A stretch of 64,000 nucleotides of DNA from Acanthamoeba sp. SK_2022b (Eukaryota; Discosea; Longamoebia; Acanthamoebidae), in contig JANDJZ010000057.1 in assembly GCA_027943245.1 (NCBI GenBank), forward strand, positions 62,001 through 126,000. The letters are read 5' to 3'. Below the pieces are notes generated by a model that was given only the letters and a program-made list of their open reading frames with translations, did not search any database and was not told the DNA's origin. The position numbers and the translations under genes are program-made. This document shows, in pieces, positions 55,371 through 64,000 of this stretch. The stretch's first letter is position 1. Each line of letters opens with the position of its first letter.

Positions 55371-56090
55371 TTACAACATAAAAGGTTGGTTAGAGCTAGT
55401 TTCAATTGGAAGATATCGTTCCTTATCGCCTCGCAAGATATGCCCGTCCAGAAAAAGGCTACGTAGCTGAGCTGTCGACGATATGCGCATTTTTATCATG
55501 GCGTTCCGTTTGTGCGTGCTTATAGTTTTATATGCAACATTAAATTTCTTGGCCAAACACTTGATACTATCCCCTTCAATGATACCTGTAATTATAGCTA
55601 TTTCACTAGGTGTGAGGTTTGACATGGGAGGACCTATGTAAAACTGGGAATTATATGAGGCAAAATTCTCTCCATCAAAAAATCGTGTCAAAAAACTAAC
55701 AAAGCAACTTATGTCAATTTTTTTTGGTATCTGCCAGCCAGCCTCCCCCCGCTCAAAATTATTGAATTTATTTATAAACATGGTCGGTTTTGAAGACCAG
55801 AGCAGACACTTTACTGACGGATGATAAGTGGCCATGAAGTGAGTGAACTCTCCCCAGTTATTATAACTCTCATTCTGACCGAAGGCCTCCATCAAATAGA
55901 CATCGGCAGGCCCTTTCCTCAGCGCCAAACACATTAGTGCGGATAGACTGGATACCACATCGGTAACATTTATTCTTTCAACAAAATATTTACTTAATAC
56001 CTGAACCATACTCTCCCGATAAAAAACCACCGGATCCATCACTACAATATTTATCTTTCTGTTGTTTTTCTTCAAGATTGCGATGCCCAT
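55371..56090 (-). CDS. LuxR-type regulator with a receiver-like domain
   Basis: The product has 239 residues. The N-terminal half looks like a degenerate response-regulator receiver (NIVVMDPVVFYRESMVQVL, about residues 13-31). The position expected to hold the phospho-Asp reads VYLMEAFG, with Glu in its place. The C-terminal helix-turn-helix (LTPSEIAIITGIIEGDS, CLAKKFNVAYKTISTHKRNAMIKM, about 157-200) is LuxR/FixJ type. It lies downstream of fimH on the same strand and probably regulates the fim operon, as FimZ or FimW do in Salmonella. That role is inferred from position. Confidence 0.8.
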   Translation of the reverse strand: MGIAILKKNNRKINIVVMDPVVFYRESMVQVLSKYFVERINVTDVVSSLSALMCLALRKGPADVYLMEAFGQNESYNNWGEFTHFMATYHPSVKCLLWSSKPTMFINKFNNFERGEAGWQIPKKIDISCFVSFLTRFFDGENFASYNSQFYIGPPMSNLTPSEIAIITGIIEGDSIKCLAKKFNVAYKTISTHKRNAMIKMRISSTAQLRSLFLDGHILRGDKERYLPIETSSNQPFML

Positions 56091-56216
56091 GTAATAACCA
56101 TATACTTATGACCCCGAGCGCAAGTAGTTTCGAGATTAAACGAGCCCTACATGATAATCATGTCGCGAATTTTTATCTGCTAAAGCGTTTTATCGAGGTA
56201 TAAGATATAGATAATG

Positions 56217-57188
56217 CTACTCGTAAACGAACGTCACGCCAATAATGGACTGAACATTGCCTGCTACCACTTGCCCATTGATTCGTGCATAGGAAGCCGT
56301 TAGTCCCAAACTTTGGGGGCTGGTACCGACCGTACCGAGAGAGACATTCTTATTGGTAGCTACAATGCCATTACGGTTAGACAGTTGTACGCCAACGCCA
56401 GTAGCCGGATTTGAAGATGACGTATTGGTAAATATGGTGCTTGCCGTATCAGCAGTTGTGCCGGTCAGATAATAAGCCAGCTGTTGGTTTTGTCCGCAAT
56501 GGACAGTCAGCGGTACAGCAGCCGTGCCGGGGTAATCCGGCAAGGTAACCGTCACATTGCGCGATGACACGTCGCAACCACCAGTGGGAACCACCACTGT
56601 GTTATTAGCATAAATATTCCATGTGAAACGGTCTATTGTGCCATTTTGTTGACCGGTTTGAGGGTTTGTTGAATATTTATACATATTTAATCTGGCAATC
56701 AAACTACCCTTATTAATTAATACTCCTGACGCCGCTGAAATAGGCTTCAGAAATAGCATAACATTCCATGGCTGATATGAACTGGTTGTAAATGCGGTCT
56801 CTTTGGTTCTATTAGTAACTGGCAGTGGATAGCTTGAATTATAATACTTCACCGTTCCTGTGAAATTTTCCAGCGCCCCACCATAGGCGCTGCCGTCATT
56901 TAAAGCCACCCAGTCAATATAGGATTGTGGAAGTTCATTTCGACAACTTATGCTTGAGTTTAGGTCTACAACGAGGTTCTGACCAGCCTGTACGCTAGGC
57001 GTTAAGTTAGCATAAACAGTGAAAGTTCCTGCCCCTCCTCCAGAGCTAGAATTAATTACATTTCCTGTAGCATCCTTACAAGCAAAAGCATTAGCGCCGG
57101 ATGAATATGCCATTAGGCATACAGAAGCCACGAGGGCAGCAACTTCTTTTTTCTTCAACACTTTATTTAGTTTTGAAACCAGTGTCAT
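56217..57188 (-). CDS. fimH: type 1 fimbrial tip adhesin
   Basis: The 323-residue precursor starts at the ATG at 57188, 7 bp after GAGGAG. The signal peptide ends SGANA and the mature protein begins FACKD, so Phe1, needed in the FimH mannose pocket, is kept. An N-terminal lectin domain is followed by a linker (VVPTGGCDVSSRNVTVTLP) and a pilin domain ending GVTFVYE. Asp54-like (YIDWV) is present. The 133-142 loop is about six residues longer than in E. coli, and the Asp47 equivalent reads Glu. Last of the structural genes. Confidence 0.92.
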   Translation of the reverse strand: MTLVSKLNKVLKKKEVAALVASVCLMAYSSGANAFACKDATGNVINSSSGGGAGTFTVYANLTPSVQAGQNLVVDLNSSISCRNELPQSYIDWVALNDGSAYGGALENFTGTVKYYNSSYPLPVTNRTKETAFTTSSYQPWNVMLFLKPISAASGVLINKGSLIARLNMYKYSTNPQTGQQNGTIDRFTWNIYANNTVVVPTGGCDVSSRNVTVTLPDYPGTAAVPLTVHCGQNQQLAYYLTGTTADTASTIFTNTSSSNPATGVGVQLSNRNGIVATNKNVSLGTVGTSPQSLGLTASYARINGQVVAGNVQSIIGVTFVYE

Positions 57189-57204
57189 GACGTGACTCCT
57201 CAAT

Positions 57205-57708
57205 TTAGGCGTAAGTGTATGTGACATTAATTACGGCCTGAATACTGCCTTGCTTGGCGTTGCCATTAACTGATAACGCACGAACCTGTAATGGCAGACT
57301 CGCTGACTGTGTGGAATCATCAACCTGAACCGCCTTGGTTTTTCCGTTGTTTAGGTTATTGCCACTGGTGTCCTGCAATTCCAATTGAAGATTGGTTGCC
57401 CCACCTTGATTTTTGTAATATCCCGTGCTGTCCGTTGTCCCCGTGAATGTTGCCGTGACTCTCGAAGTGCCTATTGGACAATTGGTCAAATTCAGCGTTA
57501 CCGGATGCCAGGCTGAACCCGAGCCGGCCTGTATATAATTAAATGTAAACAAGTCGCCCAAGTCTACCGTCGCCGATGGCGTTGATACGGTGCAGGGCTT
57601 GGCCACTACGCGTCCGTTGACCGTAATGGTCACGTCAGCTGCATGCGCGGCGAATGTTGTAGTAAAAAGCAACGCCCCCGCCAGCATAATGTTCTTGATA
57701 ATGATCAT
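57205..57708 (-). CDS. fimG: minor fimbrial subunit, FimG-like
   Basis: The 167-residue pilin-fold protein has a signal peptide ending AAHAAD. The conserved Cys pair (KPCTVSTPSATVDLGDL ... LTNCPIG) and C-terminal beta-zipper VINVTYTYA are present. It lies between fimF and fimH, the FimG position, where it links the adhesin to the tip fibrillum. It starts 12 bp past the fimF stop. Confidence 0.85.
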   Translation of the reverse strand: MIIIKNIMLAGALLFTTTFAAHAADVTITVNGRVVAKPCTVSTPSATVDLGDLFTFNYIQAGSGSAWHPVTLNLTNCPIGTSRVTATFTGTTDSTGYYKNQGGATNLQLELQDTSGNNLNNGKTKAVQVDDSTQSASLPLQVRALSVNGNAKQGSIQAVINVTYTYA

Positions 57709-57720
57709 CTTCAGACTTCC

Positions 57721-58245
57721 TTACTGAAACTCTAAGGTGAAATTGGCCGTCGCTGTCACTGTTCCTGCCATCACGGGAGCGCGCGTTGCCATTAAGCGTG
57801 CATAAAAGCCCAACGTATTGGGCTGGCCCGCCGTCAATGTCGTCCACTTCAGGGAGTCCTGAGCCGCATTTAATGGAATCGGAGTCTTGTCGCGATCCAG
57901 TATTTGCACTCCAATACCGCTTGCGGCGTTTGTTCCAGCATCAATCTTTAACAGGGTAGTGTTGTCGTTGTCAGAGGTTCCGACATACCCCACGCGAACT
58001 GCCGTCGCGGAACTGCCGCACTTGTCGAAGACAATCTTGAAAGGTATGGATGGCGTGACGGCCCCAACCCGGTTGAATTGCTTGGCCGCATTGCTCAACA
58101 AATCCACCGTAAAATCCTGAGAGTCAACAGAGACCGAGCAGGCATTGTCTTTTAGATAACCTGTGATGGTGATAGTACTGTCCGCCGCATGGGCATATCC
58201 CGCAACCAACGGCAACAAACACAGGATTGGAAGGTATTTTCTCAT
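57721..58245 (-). CDS. fimF: minor fimbrial subunit, FimF-like
   Basis: The 174-residue pilin has a signal peptide (ending YAHAAD), the Cys pair (NACSVSVDSQ ... FDKCGSS) and C-terminal ATANFTLEFQ. It follows the usher gene by 21 bp, with AGGAGA before the ATG. It is the predicted adaptor in the tip fibrillum. Confidence 0.87.
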   Translation of the reverse strand: MRKYLPILCLLPLVAGYAHAADSTITITGYLKDNACSVSVDSQDFTVDLLSNAAKQFNRVGAVTPSIPFKIVFDKCGSSATAVRVGYVGTSDNDNTTLLKIDAGTNAASGIGVQILDRDKTPIPLNAAQDSLKWTTLTAGQPNTLGFYARLMATRAPVMAGTVTATANFTLEFQ

Positions 58246-58266
58246 TGCGTCATCATCTCCTGCTTA

Positions 58267-60858
58267 TCACCGGCAAATGGCAGAGGCATAGCTCAAAGCC
58301 TGGTTTTGACTGTCAGCCGGCAAACTGTACGTCGCCGTGCAGCGTTCATTTTCGCTATTGCCCCACCTCACGTTGACGGTACCTTTTGGCGCAAGGCCGG
58401 TAAGGTAAACTTGCCCGCCATCTGCCACGATGCTGCCTGACTGACCATCTCCGTAAGAGGCTACAGAGCCGAACGGGACTGGCTTGCCGTTGTTTGTCAA
58501 TGTCATAAGAACCTTCAGCCCGACTTTGGCCTTGAAGTCCGCACGCACGACGGCTCCCCGTGTAGGAACGACGCTTAATACCGGTTCCTCCAGTTCGACG
58601 TTGTTCGCCAGTGTATTCGTGTTCAAGGATATCCGATTCTCGCGGTAGTCCATCGCATAAGGGAGCACGGCATAACCACGCCAATCTGTACGCACCCCTG
58701 TTTGATTCTCGACAGAAACGTGTTTCGCCCCCGGCGCCTTGATAAGCACCATGGTGTCATTGAGTGGCTGGCTGAAGGTGATGCCATTTTCGTGGGCAAG
58801 TACGCCACCACTGGCACCATAGTAAATCTGCTTATAGTCACCGCTGTGGCTATAACCGACGTTGGCGTTGCCGTAAGCGCCGCGGTAATTCAGCGCGGCG
58901 TTACCCGTTGCGCCGCTGTTACCATTACCGCCGCTGTTATAGCCCGATTGCACGCTATAACTCAGGTTGTTATCTTCCAGCAGCGTCCCGTAAAGGCCGG
59001 CCGTATTTGTCGTACGTCCCTTGAAGTCTGTCGACGTGTTGTAACTGGCATTGGCATTTCGGAATACTGACCGGGTATCCGAGCGCATCCAGTGGCTGAA
59101 CGGAATATTAATGTTGAAAGCAAGCAGTTGGTCTTTATCGTCGGACCAGGCATTTTTGGACAGACTATAACTCAGGCTCCAGCTGATATCCTGAATGGTG
59201 CTGTTATAACCAATCTGCAGCTGTTCATCTGAACGGCTGGTATTCCAGTAGCTTTGATGACTGCCAGTCAGGTATATCGTCGATGTCCGTCCAACCTGTT
59301 GCGTCACCGTCGCCTGCAAACGACCGCGCTTGCTGTAGTTCAGATTGTAATAATCCGTCAGCTTTGGTTTGATATTCACGATCCCGTCTTCACTAATCAC
59401 GGAGTAACCGCTCATGCGTCGCCACGCGGTGTCGGCCAGAGAATAGAAGCCCCGAGTAGAATAACGGTATCCGACCAGTTGGAAATTGGTCCCTAACTCA
59501 TTGAGCGATTTGTTATAGAGAAAACGCAGAGATTGTCCCTGATGCTTGCTGCCGTCAGGCAAGGTGGCATTCGCCTGCGTAATATCTGAAGATACCGCCC
59601 CGAGGTAGCCCAGGTTTTTTCCCACCCCGAGGTTAAAGGCACGATAGTCGTTTGAGGCACGTGTGCCGCCATAGACCGTCCAGCCATCGGGTAATCCCCA
59701 AAGCGCCGTTCCCTGGAAAAACTTCGGCTTGTCTTGTTGTTCATTACCACTGCGGAACTGCCCTGCAGTCACCGCGTACTTCACCTGTCCTTCACGCTGC
59801 AACATCGGGACGGATGAGAAGGGAACGGTAAAGACCTGAACGGAGCCATCCGCCTCTTTCACCGTCACCTGCAGATCGCCACTGTTTCCTGCCGCATACA
59901 GATCACCGATAGTGAATGCGCCGGCGGGTACCGTGGTCTGATATATTTCATATCCGTTCTGCTTGACCGATACGCGTGCGGTACCACGTGCTATTCCATG
60001 TATAACAGGAGCAAAGCCGCGTTGACTGTCGGGCAGCATATTATCGTCTGTGGCAACCTGAAGGCCGCGGAAGTTGATACCTTCAAAGATATCACCCGCA
60101 GTATAGCCATCACCCATCGTCAGCCGGCTGCGCCAGGATACAATGTCACGTTCAAGCCAGGTATTGACATGTTGCCAGCGATTTTCGTTATATCCCGTGC
60201 CGCTGCTGTAACTCCAGGTTGAGTTATCCCGCAGGCGCCATGCCCCCAGGTTGAGACCCGTTTGCAGATTGAGATAGGCGTAATTGCGGGTGCCGCCATT
60301 GTGACTGCGCACTTCACTGCCGGTATAGTTGTAATTGAGCAAACCGGCCGTAATACCATTATCCCAAAGCTCGGGAGCTATGTACCCTCTCGCCTGATTT
60401 CCCATGAAAGCCTGAGGAATGCTGATGGAAAGACGCTGGCGACCGACATCGAATGAGCTTGCAGCATCAGCAATAAGCCGTGTGAAAGGCACGCAGGCCG
60501 TGCTCTTCATTACGGCAATATCTGGAATAGTCAAGGTATTGACGCCAAGTGAAGCCAGCTGAGAGCGAGTGAGACACGGTTCCAGCTTGCTACCGTCATC
60601 ACTTTTATCAAAGGTGATGTCTCGCGTCGTCACGTAACCCTCGTTCATGTAAATGTCGACACGATAGGTACCCGGCGGCGCATCAAGCCCCTTTTCGAAA
60701 CTGGAGAGATCGGCAACCGATGCCGGGTCGTCAGCCAGGAACCGGGGATTGAAGTAGTTGTCTGCGCGCGCGGAAAATGTCGAAGCCACCAAGAGCAATG
60801 CCAGCGGCGTAAGCATTGCTTTGTTTAGCGCCCGTTCCCGGATGTGGTATTTTTTCAT
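58267..60858 (-). CDS. fimD: fimbrial outer-membrane usher
   Basis: The 863-residue usher has a signal peptide (about residues 1-32), an N-terminal periplasmic domain with NYFNPRFLADDP, a 24-strand barrel with the plug domain, and C-terminal domains. The last residues include a Cys pair (ENERCTATY ... ASAICR). It is the assembly platform and pore for chaperone-subunit complexes. Confidence 0.95.
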   Translation of the reverse strand: MKKYHIRERALNKAMLTPLALLLVASTFSARADNYFNPRFLADDPASVADLSSFEKGLDAPPGTYRVDIYMNEGYVTTRDITFDKSDDGSKLEPCLTRSQLASLGVNTLTIPDIAVMKSTACVPFTRLIADAASSFDVGRQRLSISIPQAFMGNQARGYIAPELWDNGITAGLLNYNYTGSEVRSHNGGTRNYAYLNLQTGLNLGAWRLRDNSTWSYSSGTGYNENRWQHVNTWLERDIVSWRSRLTMGDGYTAGDIFEGINFRGLQVATDDNMLPDSQRGFAPVIHGIARGTARVSVKQNGYEIYQTTVPAGAFTIGDLYAAGNSGDLQVTVKEADGSVQVFTVPFSSVPMLQREGQVKYAVTAGQFRSGNEQQDKPKFFQGTALWGLPDGWTVYGGTRASNDYRAFNLGVGKNLGYLGAVSSDITQANATLPDGSKHQGQSLRFLYNKSLNELGTNFQLVGYRYSTRGFYSLADTAWRRMSGYSVISEDGIVNIKPKLTDYYNLNYSKRGRLQATVTQQVGRTSTIYLTGSHQSYWNTSRSDEQLQIGYNSTIQDISWSLSYSLSKNAWSDDKDQLLAFNINIPFSHWMRSDTRSVFRNANASYNTSTDFKGRTTNTAGLYGTLLEDNNLSYSVQSGYNSGGNGNSGATGNAALNYRGAYGNANVGYSHSGDYKQIYYGASGGVLAHENGITFSQPLNDTMVLIKAPGAKHVSVENQTGVRTDWRGYAVLPYAMDYRENRISLNTNTLANNVELEEPVLSVVPTRGAVVRADFKAKVGLKVLMTLTNNGKPVPFGSVASYGDGQSGSIVADGGQVYLTGLAPKGTVNVRWGNSENERCTATYSLPADSQNQALSYASAICR

Positions 60859-60975
60859 GTTATCCGTGCCTGCTCCATAAACCAGGTGACTTGTCGCTAC
60901 CGCACGCCGTCATCAATGCCGGTGCTGCGTTACCTGCGTTATTGAATCCATTGTTTTAGTGAATGACTCAGATCG

Positions 60976-61677
60976 TTACTGCAAGGTGCCTTTCATCACA
61001 GACGTGAGCGCACCGTAATCATTAATCGTGCGATATGTAATTGCACTGCCGGCATCGCCCGGCAGTTTCACCGTTGCCTCCCCCATAGGCGGGACCATGA
61101 CATTGGCTAATGAACGTGTGCCGGCATTCAATTCCGTGACGGTCAGAAAATAGGGTGTTGGATTATTCAGTACCAGTGTGTTCGCATCGCGTTTAAACGT
61201 CAGTTTTCCGGGGGCCTGATCAGGCGCCATACTGAGATTTTGTGGGCGATACAACAATTTGATTCGGCTCGTTATCGCCAGTTGAAGCGTATTTTCTTTC
61301 TGTTTTGCCTTGTCCAGAGAGGGAATGGCTTTGACGTTGACCCAGAAAAGACTTTCGCGGTCTTTAGGCAAGGCGTTATTGGTTGCATCAATAATACGCA
61401 GCGTATTTTCTTTTTTCCCCTGCATGAGGAACAACGGCGGAGTAATAACGAACCGGCCTTCTTTTTGACCATCATCGTTCTCGACCCAGGATTGAATAAG
61501 AAAGGTGTCTTTATCATTATTGTTGCTCACACCCAGAGTGACCTGTTTCTGTTCTGCCGGATAAATAACGCGTGTTGCCCCAAGAGCCACGCCCGCTTCA
61601 GCATGCGGAGTACAAAATACGACTGCCAAAGCCAGCAGTGAACCCATGACGTTTCCGGTCGCTTTCATTTTAATCAC
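60976..61677 (-). CDS. fimC: periplasmic fimbrial chaperone
   Basis: This 233-residue PapD-type chaperone has a signal peptide ending HAEAG and donor-strand region G1 near VLNNPTPYFLTVTEL. The conserved GVALGATRVIYP and RESLFWVNVKAIP segments carry the anchor Arg and Lys. The start is GTG, 5 nt after GAGG; an ATG three codons later has poorer spacing. It lies between fimI and fimD, as in E. coli. Confidence 0.93.
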   Translation of the reverse strand: MIKMKATGNVMGSLLALAVVFCTPHAEAGVALGATRVIYPAEQKQVTLGVSNNNDKDTFLIQSWVENDDGQKEGRFVITPPLFLMQGKKENTLRIIDATNNALPKDRESLFWVNVKAIPSLDKAKQKENTLQLAITSRIKLLYRPQNLSMAPDQAPGKLTFKRDANTLVLNNPTPYFLTVTELNAGTRSLANVMVPPMGEATVKLPGDAGSAITYRTINDYGALTSVMKGTLQ

Positions 61678-61768
61678 GTTAACCTCTTGGGCGGATAACC
61701 GCCGTTTTAACCTTTTGCGCGCGCTTATCTCATCCGAGATAAAAGTTTCATACGCGAAAACGAATGTT

Positions 61769-62308
61769 TTATTGGTATGTCAAAGAGAACCAAGCCTGGG
61801 CATTTGCAGCACCACCGATAACCGTATTGCCGGTTGCCCGATATTTGGCAACAAATTGCAAGATACGCGTTCCTTTAGTCAGCGGTTTCCAAGACTGAGG
61901 TTCTGAATTAATGGGTATGAGTTGCCCCTGTTCATCGAACAGGGCGATGCCGACGCCAGACGCAATTCCCTCGCCTTCGCCAACCGACAGAACATCAGGG
62001 TTTTTGCCATCGGCTACGCCGTGAAAGACGATACCGACGCGATCGCTGACATTGGGATTACAATCCTGGAGATGCAAACTGAACGGCACCGGATCGGCGT
62101 CATCCCCTGCATCCTTGAAACGGTTACTGCTAACCTGTCCCATGCGAACAACCAGTTGCCTGTCACCCGCCTCAACCGTACAGGCTTCAGCGATGAGCTC
62201 CCCCTGAAAGCGCATCTGTCCTCCAGGAAGCGTGACGTTCCACTTGTTGCCGGCGATAGACAGAGGAGCAATGAAAAGCAGGCAGAGTCCCAGTCTGGTT
62301 TTGAGCAT
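61769..62308 (-). CDS. fimI: fimbrin-like protein FimI
   Basis: The 179-residue pilin has a signal peptide (about residues 1-20), the Cys pair ([11 protein letters not shown] ... LQDCNPN) and C-terminal [10 protein letters not shown]. It lies between fimA and fimC. In E. coli FimI is thought to end fibre growth and anchor the rod. A GAGGG site precedes the ATG. Confidence 0.87.
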   Translation of the reverse strand: MLKTRLGLCLLFIAPLSIAGNKWNVTLPGGQMRFQGELIAEACTVEAGDRQLVVRMGQVSSNRFKDAGDDADPVPFSLHLQDCNPNVSDRVGIVFHGVADGKNPDVLSVGEGEGIASGVGIALFDEQGQLIPINSEPQSWKPLTKGTRILQFVAKYRATGNTVIGGAANAQAWFSLTYQ

Positions 62309-62377
62309 CGCTTATTCCCTCTTCGATAGCTGAAAACAGGCCGTCCTGGCCTGATTAAGCATCCTTGCAGACCGGTA

Positions 62378-62926
62378 TTACTGGTACTGAACTTTAAAGT
62401 TGGCGTTCGCGTTGGCAGTACCAGGAGTGGCAGCACCGGTGGCGATGTAACGCGCCTGGAATGGCAGAGTGTTGGTACCGTCAGTCAGAGTGGCAGCAGT
62501 ACTGAAGGTTGCACCGTCGAATGCCAGCGCTTTGCCTGCACTGTCCAGCACCTGCACACCCACGTTGGTAGCACCACCCGCAGAGGAGCTTTCCAGTGCC
62601 AGAGCAGTTGGGTTCTCAGCATTGACAGCAACACCAGAGAATGCAATGGCCGCTTTGGTAGCAACGGTGGTATCGCAATCGTTCAGCTGAATGTTGAAGC
62701 CTACAGCAGAGCTGGTTTTACCCGCCTCGCTCAGCGTGGCAGTTTTGACCTGGCCCAGCTGGACGGTTTGGTCTACAGAACCGGCATCAACGGCGCAAGC
62801 AGCGTTAACTACTTCACCTTTAAAGTGAACGGTACCACCGTTAACGGTAGTAGTTGCTGCATGAGCCAGGCCAGCAGTCATCAGAGAGGCGGCAATCAAG
62901 GTGTTGATAAGACGGATCTTACGCAT
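62378..62926 (-). CDS. fimA: major type 1 fimbrial subunit
   Basis: The 182-residue pilin has a signal peptide [20 protein letters not shown] continuing to AHA, then [21 protein letters not shown]. The Cys pair is NAACAVD ... LNDCDTT, and the C-terminal strand is NFKVQYQ. It forms the fimbrial rod. The gene starts 115 bp downstream of the left repeat of the invertible element. A 44-codon longer frame crossing that repeat is rejected. Confidence 0.95.
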   Translation of the reverse strand: MRKIRLINTLIAASLMTAGLAHAATTTVNGGTVHFKGEVVNAACAVDAGSVDQTVQLGQVKTATLSEAGKTSSAVGFNIQLNDCDTTVATKAAIAFSGVAVNAENPTALALESSSAGGATNVGVQVLDSAGKALAFDGATFSTAATLTDGTNTLPFQARYIATGAATPGTANANANFKVQYQ

Positions 62927-62955
62927 AAGTTCAAAACTCCATGTCTTGGTAAAAG

Positions 62956-62968
62956 GCCAATAATTGGC
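62956..62968. promoter_or_regulatory. palindrome in the fimA leader
   Basis: GCCAAT-A-ATTGGC, 30 bp upstream of the fimA ATG. It could be an operator or an mRNA hairpin near the ribosome site. Confidence 0.45.
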
Positions 62969-63041
62969 ATAACAACTTGATTCAAATGAGCATTTTTTCT
63001 GTTTGTCTCGCGCCAAATCGAACACGGAAAGACAAAAAAAG

Positions 63042-63064
63042 TAGTCAAAATGAACCAAATTGTA
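63042..63064. repeat. left 23-bp inverted repeat of the fim switch
   Basis: Begins TAGTCAAAATGAACC; an exact reverse complement of 63328-63350. It lies on the fimA side. Confidence 0.95.
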
Positions 63065-63327
63065 TCATTTGGAGTTAAATATTGTTTTTTGCATAATTAC
63101 AGTTAAATGCTTCTAAATAAATATGCATTGTAGTCAAACAAGCTGGAGAGGCGATTGATGGGATAATATAAGAATGGATAAAGTATGGATTGCGACTGCA
63201 AAGAATTTTGCACTCTCAGATGTTTCTGCTGCGGTTGGCTAGTTAGGTAACTAATAAAAGCGGATATTCTGTTAAAAAAAAGAATCCAAGAAGAATTGAC
63301 TTGGCGCAAATTATAGACGAAACTAAT

Positions 63328-63350
63328 TACAATTTGGTTCATTTTGACTA
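63328..63350. repeat. right 23-bp inverted repeat of the fim switch
   Basis: Begins TACAATTTGGTTC; exact reverse complement of 63042-63064. It ends 6 bp before the recombinase stop codon. Confidence 0.95.
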
Positions 63351-63356
63351 ATTCCT

Positions 63357-63917
63357 CTACAATTCCTTTTGCCAAACCTCTGCAAACCGACGATGATTGC
63401 TCGAGGTATATAACACTGTGTGTTGAATGTTTCTATGTCCCAAATAGTCCTGTATCAGCCGCGTATCTGTCCCCCTGTTAGCCAAAGCATATCCGCATGA
63501 ATGCCTCAACATATGTGGATTAAGAGAGACGGCGATACTTGCCAAGGAACCGAACTTCTTCATCATGTTATAAACTTGTTGGCGAGAAAGAGGACCGCCT
63601 TTTTGCGAGAGAAATATCCAAGGTGATTCGCAGCCACGCCATGTTACTCTTTCCTCTAGCCAAGCTTTTAGAAGCTTTATCTCTGAAGCCAAAAGTGGAT
63701 GCGTTGTTTTTAAGCCGCTTTTTAGCCTGTTTACGTGCACGACTTTATCAATGAGATTGATATCCGAAAATTTTAAGTGGCAGAGCTCACTAACCCTGAA
63801 ACCATGAATAAAACACATTTGAATAAAACACTCATCTCGCTTAGGGAAACTTCCTTTACGAGATGCCTCAAGCAAGCGATCTATTTCATTTTGTGTAAGA
63901 TATTTTCTTTTCTTCAC
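63357..63917 (-). CDS. FimB/FimE-type tyrosine recombinase
   Basis: The product has 186 residues from a GTG at 63917 preceded by GGAGGTG; a Met 22 codons upstream lacks such a site. The complete tyrosine-recombinase set is visible: Arg in FIHGFRVSELC, HMLRHSCG (His and Arg), LGHRNIQH (His) and the nucleophile Tyr in VLYTSSNHRRF. Length and sequence fit the short FimB/FimE recombinases that invert fimS. It sits like fimE, upstream of the switch on the fim strand. FimB- or FimE-like directionality cannot be told by eye. Confidence 0.9.
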   Translation of the reverse strand: MKKRKYLTQNEIDRLLEASRKGSFPKRDECFIQMCFIHGFRVSELCHLKFSDINLIDKVVHVNRLKSGLKTTHPLLASEIKLLKAWLEERVTWRGCESPWIFLSQKGGPLSRQQVYNMMKKFGSLASIAVSLNPHMLRHSCGYALANRGTDTRLIQDYLGHRNIQHTVLYTSSNHRRFAEVWQKEL

Positions 63918-64000
63918 AGAAACACCTCCATATTTTAGGCCGTGTGAAAAATTACCGTCGATTTTCAAGCTTCTTGATATCAATAGTATTATCTCAAGTG

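Larger units (their letters stand above)
63042..63350. other. probable invertible fim promoter element (fimS-like)
   Basis: A 309-bp AT-rich segment bounded by perfect 23-bp inverted repeats lies between a FimB/FimE-type recombinase gene and fimA. E. coli fimS is 314 bp in the same position, with 9-bp repeats. No gene is inside. Promoter-like hexamers occur on both strands (TTGACT at 63296 on plus; TTGACT at 63139-63134 on minus), none with ideal spacing. I therefore cannot say whether this copy is in the on or off orientation. Confidence 0.85.

Noticed and set aside
63103..63375. A 90-codon minus-strand frame across the invertible element
   Set aside because: It spans both the element and the right repeat, lacks a ribosome site, and looks like chance openness in AT-rich DNA.

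Overview
The window looks like a chromosomal segment of a Serratia, very probably S. marcescens or a close relative. The gene order from purL to ssrA follows the enterobacterial core (purL-mltF-tadA-pgpC-murPQR, acpS-pdxJ-recO-era-rnc-lepB-lepA, rpoE-rseABC, nadB, srmB, grcA/ung, grpE/nadK/recN/bamE, rnfH/ratA/smpB/ssrA). Serratia-type additions interrupt this order: a phlA-phlB phospholipase pair, a spermidine dehydrogenase operon, and a glutamine-dependent NAD synthetase joined to glnB. Coding DNA is GC-rich, apart from a few AT-rich islands. All assignments come from reading the sequence and remembered family features; no database search was run.

Region 1 (1-10.4 kb, all minus strand) is a polyamine uptake and oxidation operon. 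It encodes a 4-aminobutyraldehyde dehydrogenase, the YdcS-T-U-V ABC importer, PatD, a Tat-exported FAD oxidoreductase that is probably spermidine dehydrogenase, and a c-type cytochrome cut by the window edge. A LysR regulator lies upstream. The expected flow is polyamine import or periplasmic oxidation, then 4-aminobutyraldehyde, then GABA.

Region 2 (10.7-17.4 kb) holds glnB, nadE and the glrK-qseG-glrR envelope-stress system. The sRNA gene glmY sits upstream with a sigma54 promoter and three perfect TGTC-N10-GACA GlrR sites. Region 3 (17.4-30.7 kb) holds purL with a PurR box, mltF, tadA, a DUF2157 membrane protein, pgpC, murPQ divergent from murR, an AT-rich exported protein of unknown function, and yfhL.

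Region 4 (30.7-43.9 kb) is the acpS-to-lepA operon, an extra membrane protein with PH-like repeats, the sigmaE operon rpoE-rseA-rseB-rseC with a likely RseD leader ORF, and nadB. Region 5 (43.2-54.6 kb) holds trmN6, srmB, phlAB, grcA, ung, grpE, nadK, recN, bamE, rnfH, ratA, smpB and tmRNA. Several textbook control sites are readable: sigma32 for grpE, twin LexA boxes for recN and FNR for grcA.

Region 6 (54.6-64 kb) is an AT-richer accessory block directly after ssrA. It starts with about 770 bp of gene-free DNA, followed by a LuxR-type regulator. Next comes a complete type 1 fimbrial operon (fimA-I-C-D-F-G-H, minus strand). A FimB/FimE-type tyrosine recombinase gene ends 6 bp from a 309-bp element bounded by perfect 23-bp inverted repeats, just upstream of fimA. 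This has the layout of an invertible phase switch and is the most interesting feature in the window.
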